Assembly (NCBI GenBank): GCA_018268035.1
Contig: JAFDXI010000163.1
Span: 62,001-126,000 of the forward strand
Length of the DNA: 64,000 bases
Reading direction: 5' to 3'
Source of the DNA: Bacteroidota bacterium
GTDB taxonomy: Bacteria > Bacteroidota > Bacteroidia > Chitinophagales > Chitinophagaceae
The notes under the pieces: model-generated
Database searches by the model: none
Seen by the model: the letters and a program-made list of their open reading frames with translations, nothing else
What the model was told of the DNA's origin: nothing
Shown: piece after piece, positions 1-8,833 of the stretch
How the letters are laid out: every line of letters starts with the position of its first letter
Position numbering within the stretch: position 1 is the stretch's first letter
Translations under genes and position numbers: made by a program

Positions 1-1
1 C

Positions 2-328
2 AAAGCTGCTGCAGGTGAATCAATCGTTTATAAAGAATTAAACCCCTACCCTGTTGTAGAAAGAGATTTATCATTGGTAATAAATAAGCAAATCCAATAC
101 GGCGAAGTGGAATCAGGGATTAAAAAGCTCAAAACAAAATACCTGGAAAATTTTAACCTTTTTGATATTTATGAAGGCGAGAAAATTGCAGGTGATAAAA
201 AGTCATTTGCTATCAATTTCCGGTTTGTCAATAATGAAAAGACATTGACTGATGTGGAAGTAGAAACAGAAATGAAAATGATAACAGAAAAACTGGTCAA
301 TGAGTTTAGCGCAGAAATAAGACAGTAA
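2..328 (+). CDS. pheT: Phenylalanyl-tRNA synthetase beta subunit, C-terminal end (partial)
   Basis: The gene is cut by the left edge; about 108 C-terminal residues remain, read in frame from base 2 to a TAA. PheT is the large subunit of the alpha2-beta2 enzyme that charges tRNA-Phe. The visible part is the ferredoxin-fold anticodon-binding (FDX-ACB) domain. NPYPVVERDLSLVI opens the domain, FDIYEGEKI and KKSFAINFRF follow, and the end is the usual LTDVEVE...ITEKL helix. An internal ATG at 74 is not the start, because the frame is open and homologous upstream of it. Two small genes follow at once, the pheT / coiled-coil / zapA order seen in many Bacteroidota. Confidence 0.93.
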   Translation, partial: KAAAGESIVYKELNPYPVVERDLSLVINKQIQYGEVESGIKKLKTKYLENFNLFDIYEGEKIAGDKKSFAINFRFVNNEKTLTDVEVETEMKMITEKLVNEFSAEIRQ

Positions 329-346
329 TCTATTCAATTTTAATAT

Positions 347-631
347 ATGGAAGATTTGCATGCCAGTTTAAAAGACCTGCAATCATCTTTGCAAAATCTT
401 TTAAAAAAATATTCAGCACTAAAAACTGAAAATGAAAATTTGAAAAGCACTATTCAAAAACTCAATAGTTTATTGCAGGAGAAAGATCAGCAGGTGCAAA
501 CATCAGAAGAAAAATTAACTACGTCCGGGCTTGCTGCCATTTACAGCGATGAAGAAAAGAACGTTTTGCAAAACAGGATTGATGCTTACTTAAAAGAAAT
601 TGATAAATGTTTAACCTTACTTAATACCTGA
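347..631 (+). CDS. Small coiled-coil protein between pheT and zapA
   Basis: A 94-residue cytoplasmic protein with no signal peptide or membrane segment. Residues 1 to about 55 carry a heptad pattern rich in Leu, Lys, Glu and Gln (LKDLQSSLQNLLKKY, then ENENLKSTIQKLNSLLQ), which predicts one long coiled coil. A less regular second helix lies near the C-terminus. It starts 18 bases after pheT and ends 2 bases before zapA, so the three are probably co-transcribed. Bacteroidota commonly keep a short coiled-coil gene here. By position and shape it could be a ZapB-like partner of ZapA, but that is inference and I recognise no named family. Confidence 0.8.
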   Translation: MEDLHASLKDLQSSLQNLLKKYSALKTENENLKSTIQKLNSLLQEKDQQVQTSEEKLTTSGLAAIYSDEEKNVLQNRIDAYLKEIDKCLTLLNT

Positions 632-633
632 CA

Positions 634-921
634 ATGGAAGAAACATTAATAGCCGTTAATATCCTGGTAGGTGACAGGAACTACCGTTTGAAAGTTAAAC
701 CTTCTGATGAAGAGCAATTACGCAAAACCATAAAACTGGTCAACTCGAAACTGCTTGAATTTAAAACTCATTTTGCAGGAAAAGATATGCAGGATTATAT
801 AGCAATGGTGCTGATTTGGCTGGCTACTGAACAACCTGTTTCGGTTTTGGCCAATGAAGATTATAAAGAGTTGAATCAAAAAATAAAAAGTATTGAACAA
901 TTAATTACCGAAAATTTATAA
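634..921 (+). CDS. zapA: Cell division protein ZapA
   Basis: A 95-residue protein with the ZapA layout. The N-terminal beta-strand region (IAVNILVGDRNYRLKVKPSDEE) is followed by LRKTIKLVNSKLLEF and a long C-terminal helix through KDMQDYIAMVLIWLA. ZapA binds FtsZ in the cytoplasm and bundles protofilaments at the Z-ring. Family length is about 90 to 110 residues, so the gene is complete. It starts 2 bases after the coiled-coil gene, which implies translational coupling. In many relatives rny follows zapA; here the next gene is an unrelated MFS transporter. Confidence 0.87.
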   Translation: MEETLIAVNILVGDRNYRLKVKPSDEEQLRKTIKLVNSKLLEFKTHFAGKDMQDYIAMVLIWLATEQPVSVLANEDYKELNQKIKSIEQLITENL

Positions 922-1090
922 AGCTATTTTCTCTTTATTCAATTAAACAAAACAATTGACATCCACCCAAACAAACATTACAACAAACATTAAAAAAAAG
1001 TTGTTGTATATTAAAGTTTAAAAAAGAAAAATTGCCGTCAGTATCAAAACAAATTTAGAATAAATTTTTCCTATTGTATTTTCGCTGTTT

Positions 1091-2347
1091 ATGGAAGGTC
1101 AAGAGCAAAGCGGGCAGGTACACCATTCGTTTGATGCGTTGAAGGTGCCTGAATTTCGCAGCCTGGTAACAGGAAGGTTTTTTTTCACAATGGCTTTGCG
1201 AATGATGACAACATTACTTGGCTGGTGGATTTATAATTTGACGAATGCACCATTTGCCATTGGCCTGATTGGCTTAAGTGAAGTGGTGCCTGCCGTTTCA
1301 CTTGCATTATATGCAGGGCACATTATTGATTTGAGCGACAAACAAAAACTATTGCGGCGTGGAATTAGTTTATATTTTCTTTCTGCAATTATTTTATTAT
1401 TGCTTTCAACAAAAAACATTACCGCTGTTTTATCCAATGAAACAATTGCTGTTTGCATTTATTTGATTGTTTTTTGTACAGGAATAGTCAGGGCTTTTAC
1501 AGGCCCCATATTCAGTGTCATACTAGCACAGGTAGTGCCCAGAAGTTTATTGCAAAATGCAACTACCTGGAACCAGGGCGCTTATTTATCTGCATCTGTT
1601 GCAGGTCATGCTGTTGGAGGTTTATTGATTGCTTTCCTCGGTAATACAGGCACATTTTCTGTAATTGTTGTTTTAATCATCATTGCCTTTGTTGTTTTAC
1701 TTCAAATAAAACCCAAGCCACCATTAGAAGCACACAAAGAAAAAAGAACATGGGATAGTGTAAAGGATGGTCTGAACTTTGTTTTTAAAACCAAAGAAAT
1801 CCTGGGAGCAATTTCACTCGATCTTTTTGCTGTATTGTTTGGTGGAGCAGTAGCAATGGTTCCTGTTTTTGCAAGAGACATATTAAAAGTTGGTTCAGAA
1901 GGTTTTGGGATTTTAAACGGGGCATCCGATATGGGAGCTATTTGTAGTGTTATTCTACTAACGTTATTCCCTTTGCGAAGAAAGCAGGGTTACAAATTAT
2001 TATTTGCTGTTGGCGGATTTGGCCTCTGTATTATTTGTTTTGCTATTTCAAAATTGCTTTTGATTTCATTTTTTGCATTGATGATCAGTGGCATGCTGGA
2101 TGGAATCAGTGTTGTTATCAGAGGTACCATCGTTCAATTAAAAACACCGGATGCCATGCGAGGCAGGGTGATGAGTGTCAACTCAATGTTTATTAATTCA
2201 AGTAATGAATTTGGGCAGTTTGAAAGTGGTCTTGCTGCCAAACTGATGGGCGTGGTGCCATCTGTAATCTTCGGTGGCTGTATGACGTTTGCTGTGGTCA
2301 TTGTTACCTGGTTCAAAGCGCCTTCTTTACGAAAGATGGAGTATTAA
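1091..2347 (+). CDS. MFS transporter, MFS_3 (EntS-like) exporter family
   Basis: A 418-residue inner-membrane protein with about 12 hydrophobic segments. The N-terminal FDALKVPEFRSLVTGRFFF and GLIGLSEVVPAVSLALYAG are typical of the DHA3/MFS_3 group, which includes enterobactin exporter EntS and macrolide exporters. The intracellular loop has AGHIIDLSDKQKLL, a variant of MFS motif A, and residues near 340-350 (TPDAMRGRVMSVN) match the second motif A-like loop of this group. The substrate is unknown. The start has no clear ribosome-binding site, which is common in Bacteroidota; TATTTTCG at 1077-1084 resembles a -7 box but lies only 6 bases upstream. A hairpin terminator follows the stop. Confidence 0.85.
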   Translation: MEGQEQSGQVHHSFDALKVPEFRSLVTGRFFFTMALRMMTTLLGWWIYNLTNAPFAIGLIGLSEVVPAVSLALYAGHIIDLSDKQKLLRRGISLYFLSAIILLLLSTKNITAVLSNETIAVCIYLIVFCTGIVRAFTGPIFSVILAQVVPRSLLQNATTWNQGAYLSASVAGHAVGGLLIAFLGNTGTFSVIVVLIIIAFVVLLQIKPKPPLEAHKEKRTWDSVKDGLNFVFKTKEILGAISLDLFAVLFGGAVAMVPVFARDILKVGSEGFGILNGASDMGAICSVILLTLFPLRRKQGYKLLFAVGGFGLCIICFAISKLLLISFFALMISGMLDGISVVIRGTIVQLKTPDAMRGRVMSVNSMFINSSNEFGQFESGLAAKLMGVVPSVIFGGCMTFAVVIVTWFKAPSLRKMEY

Positions 2348-2350
2348 AAT

Positions 2351-2385
2351 AAAAAGCGGGTTGTAGATAACAAACCCGCTTTTTT
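2351..2385. terminator. Bidirectional hairpin terminator
   Basis: AAAAAGCGGGTT pairs with AACCCGCTTTTT around a loop of about 9 bases. The A-rich left arm and T-rich right arm let it work on both strands, which suits its position between two convergent genes. Confidence 0.85.
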
Positions 2386-2403
2386 GATGAGAACATAATA
2401 ATA

Positions 2404-3714
2404 TTATTGCTTAATAATGGTTGTAGTAGAAGTCTTATCAGGTGTTTGAATTTTTATAAAATAACTACCACTACTTAAACCAGCAATATTCAAAGGTTGA
2501 TTCAACTGATAATTCGAATATTGTTTTATAAGATGCCCTTTTACATCGTAAATAGAAATATTTCCTGCAACATTTGCACCATTGAAATTGATGACATTGG
2601 TTACCGGGTTAGGATAAATAGAAATGTTACTACCAGAGCCATGAACAACTTTTATATCAGAATAAAATTCCTGGCCATCTTTATCCGTTTCTTTGATTCG
2701 ATAATAGACAGATGCGGGCAATCCTGATTTTACAAAATCCTGATCTGTGTATGAATAACTGTTAATAGCAGAACTGTTACCTGTAGCTTTCATCCCGGCA
2801 ATATCCTGAAAATCGCTGCCATTCAGGCTCCTTTGTACATTAAATCCACCTGTATTAATTTCCTGTGCTGTTTGCCAGTTTAATAACACCTGTTTATTTT
2901 TCACAGAAGCGTTAAATGAAGTAAACAACAAAGGCAATGCTGTATTCTTCAAATAAGAAATATTCCTTGATGATGAAGTAGTATCTAATATAACAGTACC
3001 AAAAATTGAAATGGTTGTTCTTATTTGTACGGTTGCAAAAGAAAATAATGGTGCGTGTGTATCAGGAGTGAAATACAAATAATTAATTGTACGGGTATTG
3101 AGCGTTGTTTTCGATCCTGAAATTTCTGTAACGTTAGTTGTATTCTCAATATATTGTATGCGCAAGACATTGCTATAAACATGTCCCGGAGTTTTAAGCG
3201 TACCATAACCATCTGCAGTAAGGGTGTCCTTGCCACGGATAATAAAACCTGTATTAGTAATTTCCTCTACCACAGAATCTGTGAAAAAACTATTGTATGA
3301 AAAAGGATAGGGTAAATAAATTTTAGGTGTCAGGCACCTTAATGTAAAACTATCTTTTGTTGTAAGACCTAATTGATATAAAGCGCTGGACTGTGAATTG
3401 TAATAAATAAAAAGAGAATCGTTCAGCGACTTAATGGCCAAATTGCTGGTTGGAAATGAATCAGCAAAAGGAGTTGAAGCAGGCGTAACTGCAGCAATAC
3501 CATTGATTGCTCCACTATCAATCACAGAACTATAATCCCATGTTTGATTAGCGCCGCCAGATAATTCACTCACTCCTGTGGTATAAACAGACTGGCTAAA
3601 AAAAGTTTCGCCAGATTTAAAAGTAGAGTTGGATGAAGTAAGTGTAGGGCCCTGAGCTGATAAATCTAAAAAAATGCAGGAGGTTAAAATAAGAAAGAGT
3701 AAATGCTTTTTCAT
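2404..3714 (-). CDS. Secreted protein with type IX secretion C-terminal sorting domain
   Basis: A 436-residue protein. Residues 1-20 (MKKHLLFLILTSCIFLDLSA) form a Sec signal peptide. Residues about 20-240 are Ser/Thr-rich beta-structure of no recognised family. Residues about 255-350 (LPLLFTSFNASVKNKQVLLN to YYRIKETDKDG) are the Fn3-like module common in Bacteroidota surface proteins. The last 75 residues are a type A sorting domain: ISIYPNPV, then SIYDVKGHLI, then GSYFIKI, ending in a short basic tail. The protein should cross the outer membrane through the type IX system, whose translocon SprA is encoded at 37868-45178. Its surface role is unknown. Confidence 0.88.
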   Translation of the reverse strand: MKKHLLFLILTSCIFLDLSAQGPTLTSSNSTFKSGETFFSQSVYTTGVSELSGGANQTWDYSSVIDSGAINGIAAVTPASTPFADSFPTSNLAIKSLNDSLFIYYNSQSSALYQLGLTTKDSFTLRCLTPKIYLPYPFSYNSFFTDSVVEEITNTGFIIRGKDTLTADGYGTLKTPGHVYSNVLRIQYIENTTNVTEISGSKTTLNTRTINYLYFTPDTHAPLFSFATVQIRTTISIFGTVILDTTSSSRNISYLKNTALPLLFTSFNASVKNKQVLLNWQTAQEINTGGFNVQRSLNGSDFQDIAGMKATGNSSAINSYSYTDQDFVKSGLPASVYYRIKETDKDGQEFYSDIKVVHGSGSNISIYPNPVTNVINFNGANVAGNISIYDVKGHLIKQYSNYQLNQPLNIAGLSSGSYFIKIQTPDKTSTTTIIKQ

Positions 3715-3749
3715 GCTGTTTGATTTAAAATGAAAAGATTAAGTTACAA

Positions 3750-3757
3750 CAAAATTA
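3750..3757 (-). promoter_or_regulatory. Putative -7 box (TAATTTTG) for the type IX-secreted protein gene
   Basis: The minus strand reads TAATTTTG here, matching the Bacteroidota TAnnTTTG consensus, 35 bases before the start codon. A TTTC about 18 bases upstream could be a weak -33 element. Confidence 0.4.
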
Positions 3758-4093
3758 ATATCCAGAATATTTCCAGAAAGAAAAATCAGTCTTTCTAATA
3801 GTTAATATTTATACTTCAAATTAAAAAGCAAATGATAAAAGCATGATTAGATAATTCTTACTGCACTTTAATGATTTTATGTAGTAGTGTTTAATTTCTC
3901 TTTCACAAAAACTCAAATTATTGCCAAAAGAAATTTTTTATCTCTCATAAAACTGACAGGGATAATAAAAGGAGTAGTAAGAAATAAAATCAATGGTAGT
4001 AATTATTAATTAGTATCCTTAGATTGTCCTGTTTTTTATTATTCAATTGTTATAACTATACAATAAAATTATTCAAATAAAAAATTTACAATT
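3758..4093. other. Intergenic stretch, no gene seen
   Basis: Very AT-rich sequence upstream of the minus-strand secreted-protein gene and the sigma-factor remnant. I read both strands for a 5' remnant of the sigma gene (sigma2/sigma4 motifs) and found none, so the missing N-terminal half appears deleted, not merely frameshifted. Confidence 0.6.
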
Positions 4094-4615
4094 ATGAATG
4101 GGTATGCTTTAATAATGCGTCATTTGGCTACAAATGAAATGAAGAACCGCTTACCTGCAGTATTGAAGACACTATACCTGCTGCTTAACGAAGGTTATTA
4201 ATCAGAAAGCAATGATGCAATCATCCGGGAAGAACTTTGTTGGGAAGCTATGCGTTTAACTGGCATGCTGATTTACAACCCATGCACCAATACTACAAGC
4301 GTTAGGGCACTTTATGCGTTGATGTGCTTTCATGCATCCAGGTTCCCTGCAAGAAAAGATAATAGCGGGGCTATCATTTTGTATAGTGACCAGGATGAAA
4401 ATTTATGGGACAAAACATTTATTCAAAAGGGCGCATTCTTCCTCAATGAAGCATCGCAGGGTACTGATGTTACACAATACCACCTTGAAGCTGCTATTGC
4501 TTACTGGCATACCTTCAAAACAAATGCACCGGAGAAATGGGAAAACATTTTACAGTTGTATAACCTTTTGCTGCAAACTGTGTATTCCCCTATTGCAGCG
4601 CTCAACCGGGTATAG
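4094..4615 (+). pseudogene. Broken ECF42-type sigma factor gene (SnoaL-less, DUF6596 region)
   Basis: One reading frame carries the middle and C-terminal region of the ECF42 / COG4941 sigma family. RLPAVLKTLYLLLNEGY comes first, then a TAA at 4199-4201 exactly where the family has a second aromatic residue of NEGY(Y/S)S. The frame then resumes with SESNDAIIREELCWEAMRL. Later motifs fit too: LYALMCFHASRFPARKD, LYSDQDENLWDK and YHLEAAIAYWH, ending at SPIAALNRV. The family normally continues about 70-80 residues (ALNRAVAVAEV...), and about 170 N-terminal residues with sigma2 and sigma4 are absent. The gene thus has three lesions: loss of the 5' half, one nonsense codon (TAT to TAA is one base) and loss of the 3' end. 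It cannot make a working sigma factor. Confidence 0.8.
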
Positions 4616-4908
4616 CTGGTATTTTATGTGACATTGGAAACGTTGGTTGCATAGCCATTAAAATTATTTTGCACCTGGATTGATTGAGTATTAAAATTTA
4701 TTCCATCATATATTTTGTCAATATTTTTCTTACAGATTTGAGAATTGGTGTTAGAAATAGTTTTGGTCAGCGAATTTAAACCCTGTAACCCTATTAACTT
4801 TACAACCCTTCAAAGAGAATTTATATCTTGTTTGTGGTTTCGCTTTGATGCTAATGAATTAATAAAACTGTTGCAGCCAACACATCCATCATCATATCTC
4901 CACCATTA

Positions 4909-6348
4909 TCACAACTGTTTCACTTCAGCAATCAGTTGTTGCAATACTGCTTTGGCATCTCCAAATAACATGGATGTCTTGGGTTGATAAAACAACTGGT
5001 TTTCTATTCCTGCATAACCGGGTTTCATGCTGCGCTTATTGACAATTACCATTTTAGCATCTTCCACTTCGAGGATGGGCATTCCGTAAATAGGCGACGA
5101 AGGGTCTGTTTTTGCGGCGGGGTTAACCACATCATTTGCACCAAGCACCAATACTACATCCGTTGTATTAAATGCTTCATTGGCCTGCTCCATTTCCAAT
5201 AAATTTTCATAATTCACATCAGCTTCTGCCAGCAAAACATTCATGTGCCCGGGCATCCTGCCGGCAACAGGATGAATCGCATATTTTACTTCAACACCTT
5301 TTTCTTCCAGCAATTTTTCCAGTTCATGACAGGCATGTTGTGCTTGTGCAACGGCTAAACCATATCCCGGCACTATCATTACTTTTCTTGCATACGCTAA
5401 AGCTACAGCAGCATCACTCACCGAAATTTCTTTATAGCTGCCACCTGTATTACTTTGGGCACCTGTAATATTATTCCCACCAAAACTGCCTATCAAAACA
5501 TTCTTTAATGAACGGTTCATCGCCTTACACATCAGGATGGTCAGCAACGTGCCGGCAGCTCCCACAAGGATACCACCTGTCAGCATTACTTTGTTGTCAT
5601 ATAGGAATCCGCCACAAGCTGCTGCCACACCTGTAAATGAATTCAGCAATGAAATAACTACTGGCATATCGGCGCCACCAATTGGCAAAACAAAAAGCAC
5701 ACCGTACAACAACGATAAAATTGGGATTAGATAAAAGAACCTGTAATAATTTTCATTAAAATTAAACATCAGAAAAACTATCAAAACAAGGATAGCAGCT
5801 AATACAACAAGATTGAAAATATGTTGCCCTTTAAAAGAATAGTCTTTGATTTTACCGTTCAGTTTTCCCCAGGCTATCACGCTGCCTGCAAAAGAAACAC
5901 TACCTATCAGCGAGCCTGCATAAATTGTAAGTATATGCCCGATGATACTATGGTTGTCTTCCAACAATACAGCACCGGCAGTTGAATGAAATGCTTCGGT
6001 TACATGGTTAAACTCTACAACGGAAATCAATGCAGCACAGGCGCCACCCATTCCGTTAAACATGCTCACCATTTCAGGCATGGCAGTCATCTTAACTTTT
6101 TGAGCAGCTACAGTTCCGATTATACCACCAATAATTATCCCGCCAAAAATCCATCCATAGTTATGCAATGTATGACCGTTATCATCTTTATACAGGAAGA
6201 TTGTTCCCACTATTGCAATCGTCATGCCTGCTGCAGCAATTAAATTTCCATTGCGGGCTTTTGCAGGATGGGATAACATCTTTAAGCCAACAATAAATGT
6301 TACTGATGAGATCAGATAAATCAGCGTAAGCAAGTTTACTTCCATCAA
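4909..6348 (-). CDS. pntB: NAD(P) transhydrogenase subunit beta
   Basis: The 479-residue membrane subunit of the proton-translocating transhydrogenase, which uses the proton gradient to pass hydride from NADH to NADP+. Residues 1 to about 285 hold about nine membrane segments (domain II), with conserved stretches such as FNGMGGACAALISVVEF. Residues about 300-479 are the NADP-binding domain III: VMIVPGYGLAVAQAQH, HPVAGRMPGHMNVLLAEA, LVLGANDVVNPAA and IVNKRSMKPGYAGIEN. The length matches the family. The ATG directly abuts the pntAB stop codon with no spacer, so the two are probably translationally coupled. Confidence 0.96.
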   Translation of the reverse strand: MMEVNLLTLIYLISSVTFIVGLKMLSHPAKARNGNLIAAAGMTIAIVGTIFLYKDDNGHTLHNYGWIFGGIIIGGIIGTVAAQKVKMTAMPEMVSMFNGMGGACAALISVVEFNHVTEAFHSTAGAVLLEDNHSIIGHILTIYAGSLIGSVSFAGSVIAWGKLNGKIKDYSFKGQHIFNLVVLAAILVLIVFLMFNFNENYYRFFYLIPILSLLYGVLFVLPIGGADMPVVISLLNSFTGVAAACGGFLYDNKVMLTGGILVGAAGTLLTILMCKAMNRSLKNVLIGSFGGNNITGAQSNTGGSYKEISVSDAAVALAYARKVMIVPGYGLAVAQAQHACHELEKLLEEKGVEVKYAIHPVAGRMPGHMNVLLAEADVNYENLLEMEQANEAFNTTDVVLVLGANDVVNPAAKTDPSSPIYGMPILEVEDAKMVIVNKRSMKPGYAGIENQLFYQPKTSMLFGDAKAVLQQLIAEVKQL

Positions 6349-6666
6349 TTATTTCTTTTCATTTGTATTTTTCTTTCCCTTAAACATTTCGAGCATCCTG
6401 TTGGTAACAACAAAGCCGCCTACCACATTGAGGGTACCCACAATCACTGCAAGGAAACCAAGCGCCAGGGCGAGATAATTATCACTCTCTGCTTTTCCCA
6501 TCACGATAATCGCTCCAATAATCACCACACCGTGTATAGCATTGGCGCCGCTCATCAAAGGAGTATGCAACACACTCGGTACCCTTCCAATGACTTCAAT
6601 ACCAAGAAAAATCATGAGTATCACAATGTAGATGTATTGTTGGTTTTCACTAATCCAATTAAGCAT
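6349..6666 (-). CDS. pntAB: NAD(P) transhydrogenase subunit alpha, part 2 (membrane)
   Basis: A 105-residue protein of about three membrane helices that matches the C-terminal membrane segment of E. coli PntA, encoded here as its own gene. RVPSVLHTPLMSGANAIHGV is the family signature, followed by GFLAVIVGTLNVVGGFVVT. It supplies domain II helices that pair with PntB to form the proton channel. It lies between pntAA (80 bases upstream) and pntB (no gap). The three-gene split is common outside enterobacteria. The Lys/Asn-rich tail (KGKKNTNEKK) is cytoplasmic. Confidence 0.95.
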   Translation of the reverse strand: MLNWISENQQYIYIVILMIFLGIEVIGRVPSVLHTPLMSGANAIHGVVIIGAIIVMGKAESDNYLALALGFLAVIVGTLNVVGGFVVTNRMLEMFKGKKNTNEKK

Positions 6667-6746
6667 AATTCAGGAATTTGGTATAATTATTTTTATTAAG
6701 ATATAAAAAATATTTTTTCTACTTCACAATTCATTTTCTCTCCTCT

Positions 6747-7871
6747 TCATCCTAACAGTCCTTTTACTTTTTCATTCATCACATTGCCTTCATGCGCCAT
6801 GCAACAGCCTGCTACGATATCATCTTCAAAATTCAAATTGATATTTCCTTCTTTGGTAATGATGAGCTGCAAAAAATTCAACACATTTTTACCGTATAAT
6901 TTACTGGCATCTGCAGGCAGAGTAGCAGCAAGGTTACTGTTGCCAATAATTGTTATATTATTATACTGAACAGTTGCATTGTCTTTTGTTTGCAAAGTAT
7001 TGCCACCTGTTGATGCAGCAATATCAACGATAACAGAACCTGGCTTCATACCCAGTAACATTTCATCTGAAATCAATATGGGCGCTTTCTTACCATGTAT
7101 TTGCGCAGTTGTTATAACGACGTCAGCTTTCGCAAGTGACTCTGAAATTTTATGTTGTTGTTTTTGTTTATATTCATCTGTTTGTTCCACTGCATAACCG
7201 CCTGCTTTGGATGCATCTGCTGCACCTTCCACTTCAATAAATTTAGCGCCGAGGCTCATCACTTCTTCTTTCACTGCAGGCCTTGTATCAAACACTTCCA
7301 CCACAGCTCCCAGCCTCCTTGCAGTGGCAATAGCCTGCAACCCGGCAACACCAGCACCAAGAATTAAAACTTTTGCAGGCGTTATACTACCTGCAGCAGT
7401 CATCAGCATCGGAAAATATTTTGGATAAATATTGGCTGCTTCCAGCACAGCTTTATATCCTGCAATATTTGCCTGGCTGCTCAGTACATCCATGCTTTGA
7501 GCACGTGTGGTGCGGGGTATCATATCGAGGCTGAAAACAGTTATATTTTTTGATGCCCATTGCTGCATGAGCCTATAATTAAACAAAGGCTGATATACAC
7601 CTATCAATATTGTATTGGGTTGTAATTGCTTTACATCATCATCGCTTAAAGGATGAATAGATAAAATAATCTGAGATGATGATAAAATAGCTGACCGGTC
7701 TGCAACATTTACAGTTTTTGAATGATACATTTCATCGGATGCAAAAGCCAAATCTCCTGCATCTTTTTCTGACTGTACTGAAACATTTTGTTTGATAAGC
7801 GGCGTTGCTGCATCAGGCAACAACGAAACCCTGGTCTCCGGATGTGGTTCTTTCAAAATACCTATCGTCAT
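6747..7871 (-). CDS. pntAA: NAD(P) transhydrogenase subunit alpha, part 1 (NAD-binding)
   Basis: The soluble domain I of transhydrogenase, related to alanine dehydrogenase. The start MTIGILKEPHPETRVSLLP is the family N-terminus; I use the ATG at 7871 and discard a TTG codon two residues upstream. The Rossmann motif is LILGAGVAGLQAIATARRLG, followed by the acidic strand end VEVFDTRPAVKEEV. AGGYAVEQTDEYKQKQ and VITTAQIHGKKAPILI are conserved NAD-site segments. It binds NADH and docks on PntB domain III. It heads the pntAA-pntAB-pntB operon. At 375 residues it has the usual length. Confidence 0.95.
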   Translation of the reverse strand: MTIGILKEPHPETRVSLLPDAATPLIKQNVSVQSEKDAGDLAFASDEMYHSKTVNVADRSAILSSSQIILSIHPLSDDDVKQLQPNTILIGVYQPLFNYRLMQQWASKNITVFSLDMIPRTTRAQSMDVLSSQANIAGYKAVLEAANIYPKYFPMLMTAAGSITPAKVLILGAGVAGLQAIATARRLGAVVEVFDTRPAVKEEVMSLGAKFIEVEGAADASKAGGYAVEQTDEYKQKQQHKISESLAKADVVITTAQIHGKKAPILISDEMLLGMKPGSVIVDIAASTGGNTLQTKDNATVQYNNITIIGNSNLAATLPADASKLYGKNVLNFLQLIITKEGNINLNFEDDIVAGCCMAHEGNVMNEKVKGLLG

Positions 7872-7938
7872 CAGCAAATCGTTAATGCCCGTAAATTATT
7901 GGCTTTTGTTGTATTAAAAAAATTTGATGGCATGAATG

Positions 7939-8736
7939 TCAAAACCGTACTGAAAAATGTTCTTTCACTTTTTGTTCCTGCCTTAAAAAAACTATACCTA
8001 TAAAAAATAAATCTATTGTCAATGTAACTGCCGGGTGTTGCTGAATCTGCTTCCATGCTGCTTCCATGTCTTCACTCCAATGTATATCATCAAAAATGAA
8101 AATGGTGGATGGTGTTGACTTTTCCAACAGTTGATGAAAATAATTTATTGTTGGCTCTTTTCTGTGGTTGCCATCTATAAAAGCAAAATCAACCTGCTGC
8201 AATTTTTTGATAACAGAAGATAGGTTATCATCAAAATTGCCAACCTCTACCGAAATATTAGCAAGTCGCAATTGTTTAAAATTATTCTCAGCAATACCAG
8301 CTACTTCTGGTGCGCCTTCCATTGTAATGATTTTAGCATCAGGATTAGCACAAGATAAATAGGAAGTGGTAATGCCCAATGAAGTGCCTAACTCAAGAAT
8401 AGTAACAGGCTTATAATGATGTACCATCCTGAACAAAAGCTGGCTGTATTTTTTTGGTTTTAATGATGACTTTGCAATGGCTGATATTTTTCTTTTATTG
8501 TCAAGGTTTTTCCTTGAACCGGCGCCAAAATCCGGAACAGAAATTTCAGATTTGTTGAGTTTTACAGAAGCTCGCATTCCTTCAATTTCACGAAAACAAT
8601 CAAATGAACGTTTATCATTCAACACCTGTATTATCCAGTTAAACACAAAAGGGGAATGCACACCATGGCCTTTGCCATTGGATGCCGTCAACCAAAATTG
8701 TACATATTTAACTGCCAGTTGAAAAGAAGAATACAT
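7939..8736 (-). CDS. Class I SAM-dependent methyltransferase (O-methyltransferase-like)
   Basis: 265 residues. The N-terminal part (KYVQFWLTA then GHGVHSPFVFNWI) is a lead-in found in Bacteroidota methyltransferases. SAM motif I is ILELGTSLGITTSYLS near residue 115, the acidic end of strand 2 is IITMEGAPE, and VDFAFIDGNHRKEPTINYF with FIFDDIHWSEDMEAAW gives the later motifs seen in catechol-type O-methyltransferases. The HRKE...DDIHW pattern is typical of this subgroup. The substrate is unknown. It lies 67 bases upstream of pntAA on the same strand, so co-transcription is possible, but nothing links the functions. Confidence 0.8.
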   Translation of the reverse strand: MYSSFQLAVKYVQFWLTASNGKGHGVHSPFVFNWIIQVLNDKRSFDCFREIEGMRASVKLNKSEISVPDFGAGSRKNLDNKRKISAIAKSSLKPKKYSQLLFRMVHHYKPVTILELGTSLGITTSYLSCANPDAKIITMEGAPEVAGIAENNFKQLRLANISVEVGNFDDNLSSVIKKLQQVDFAFIDGNHRKEPTINYFHQLLEKSTPSTIFIFDDIHWSEDMEAAWKQIQQHPAVTLTIDLFFIGIVFLRQEQKVKEHFSVRF

Positions 8737-8833
8737 GGCTTGTTTTGAAGGATTTTTGTTTAACTTTTGAATAGCGCAAACATAATAGCAGCAAATTAAT
8801 TTTAAAGATAATTTTCTTCCTTATACTTAAAAA

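Noticed and set aside
4332..4631. Second overlapping frame in the sigma-factor remnant
   Set aside because: It is an out-of-frame shadow of the ECF42 remnant, without family motifs.
5678..5685. CCAATTGG core like the TetR operator, inside pntB
   Set aside because: Only 8 bases match and it lies in coding sequence with no promoter nearby, so chance explains it.
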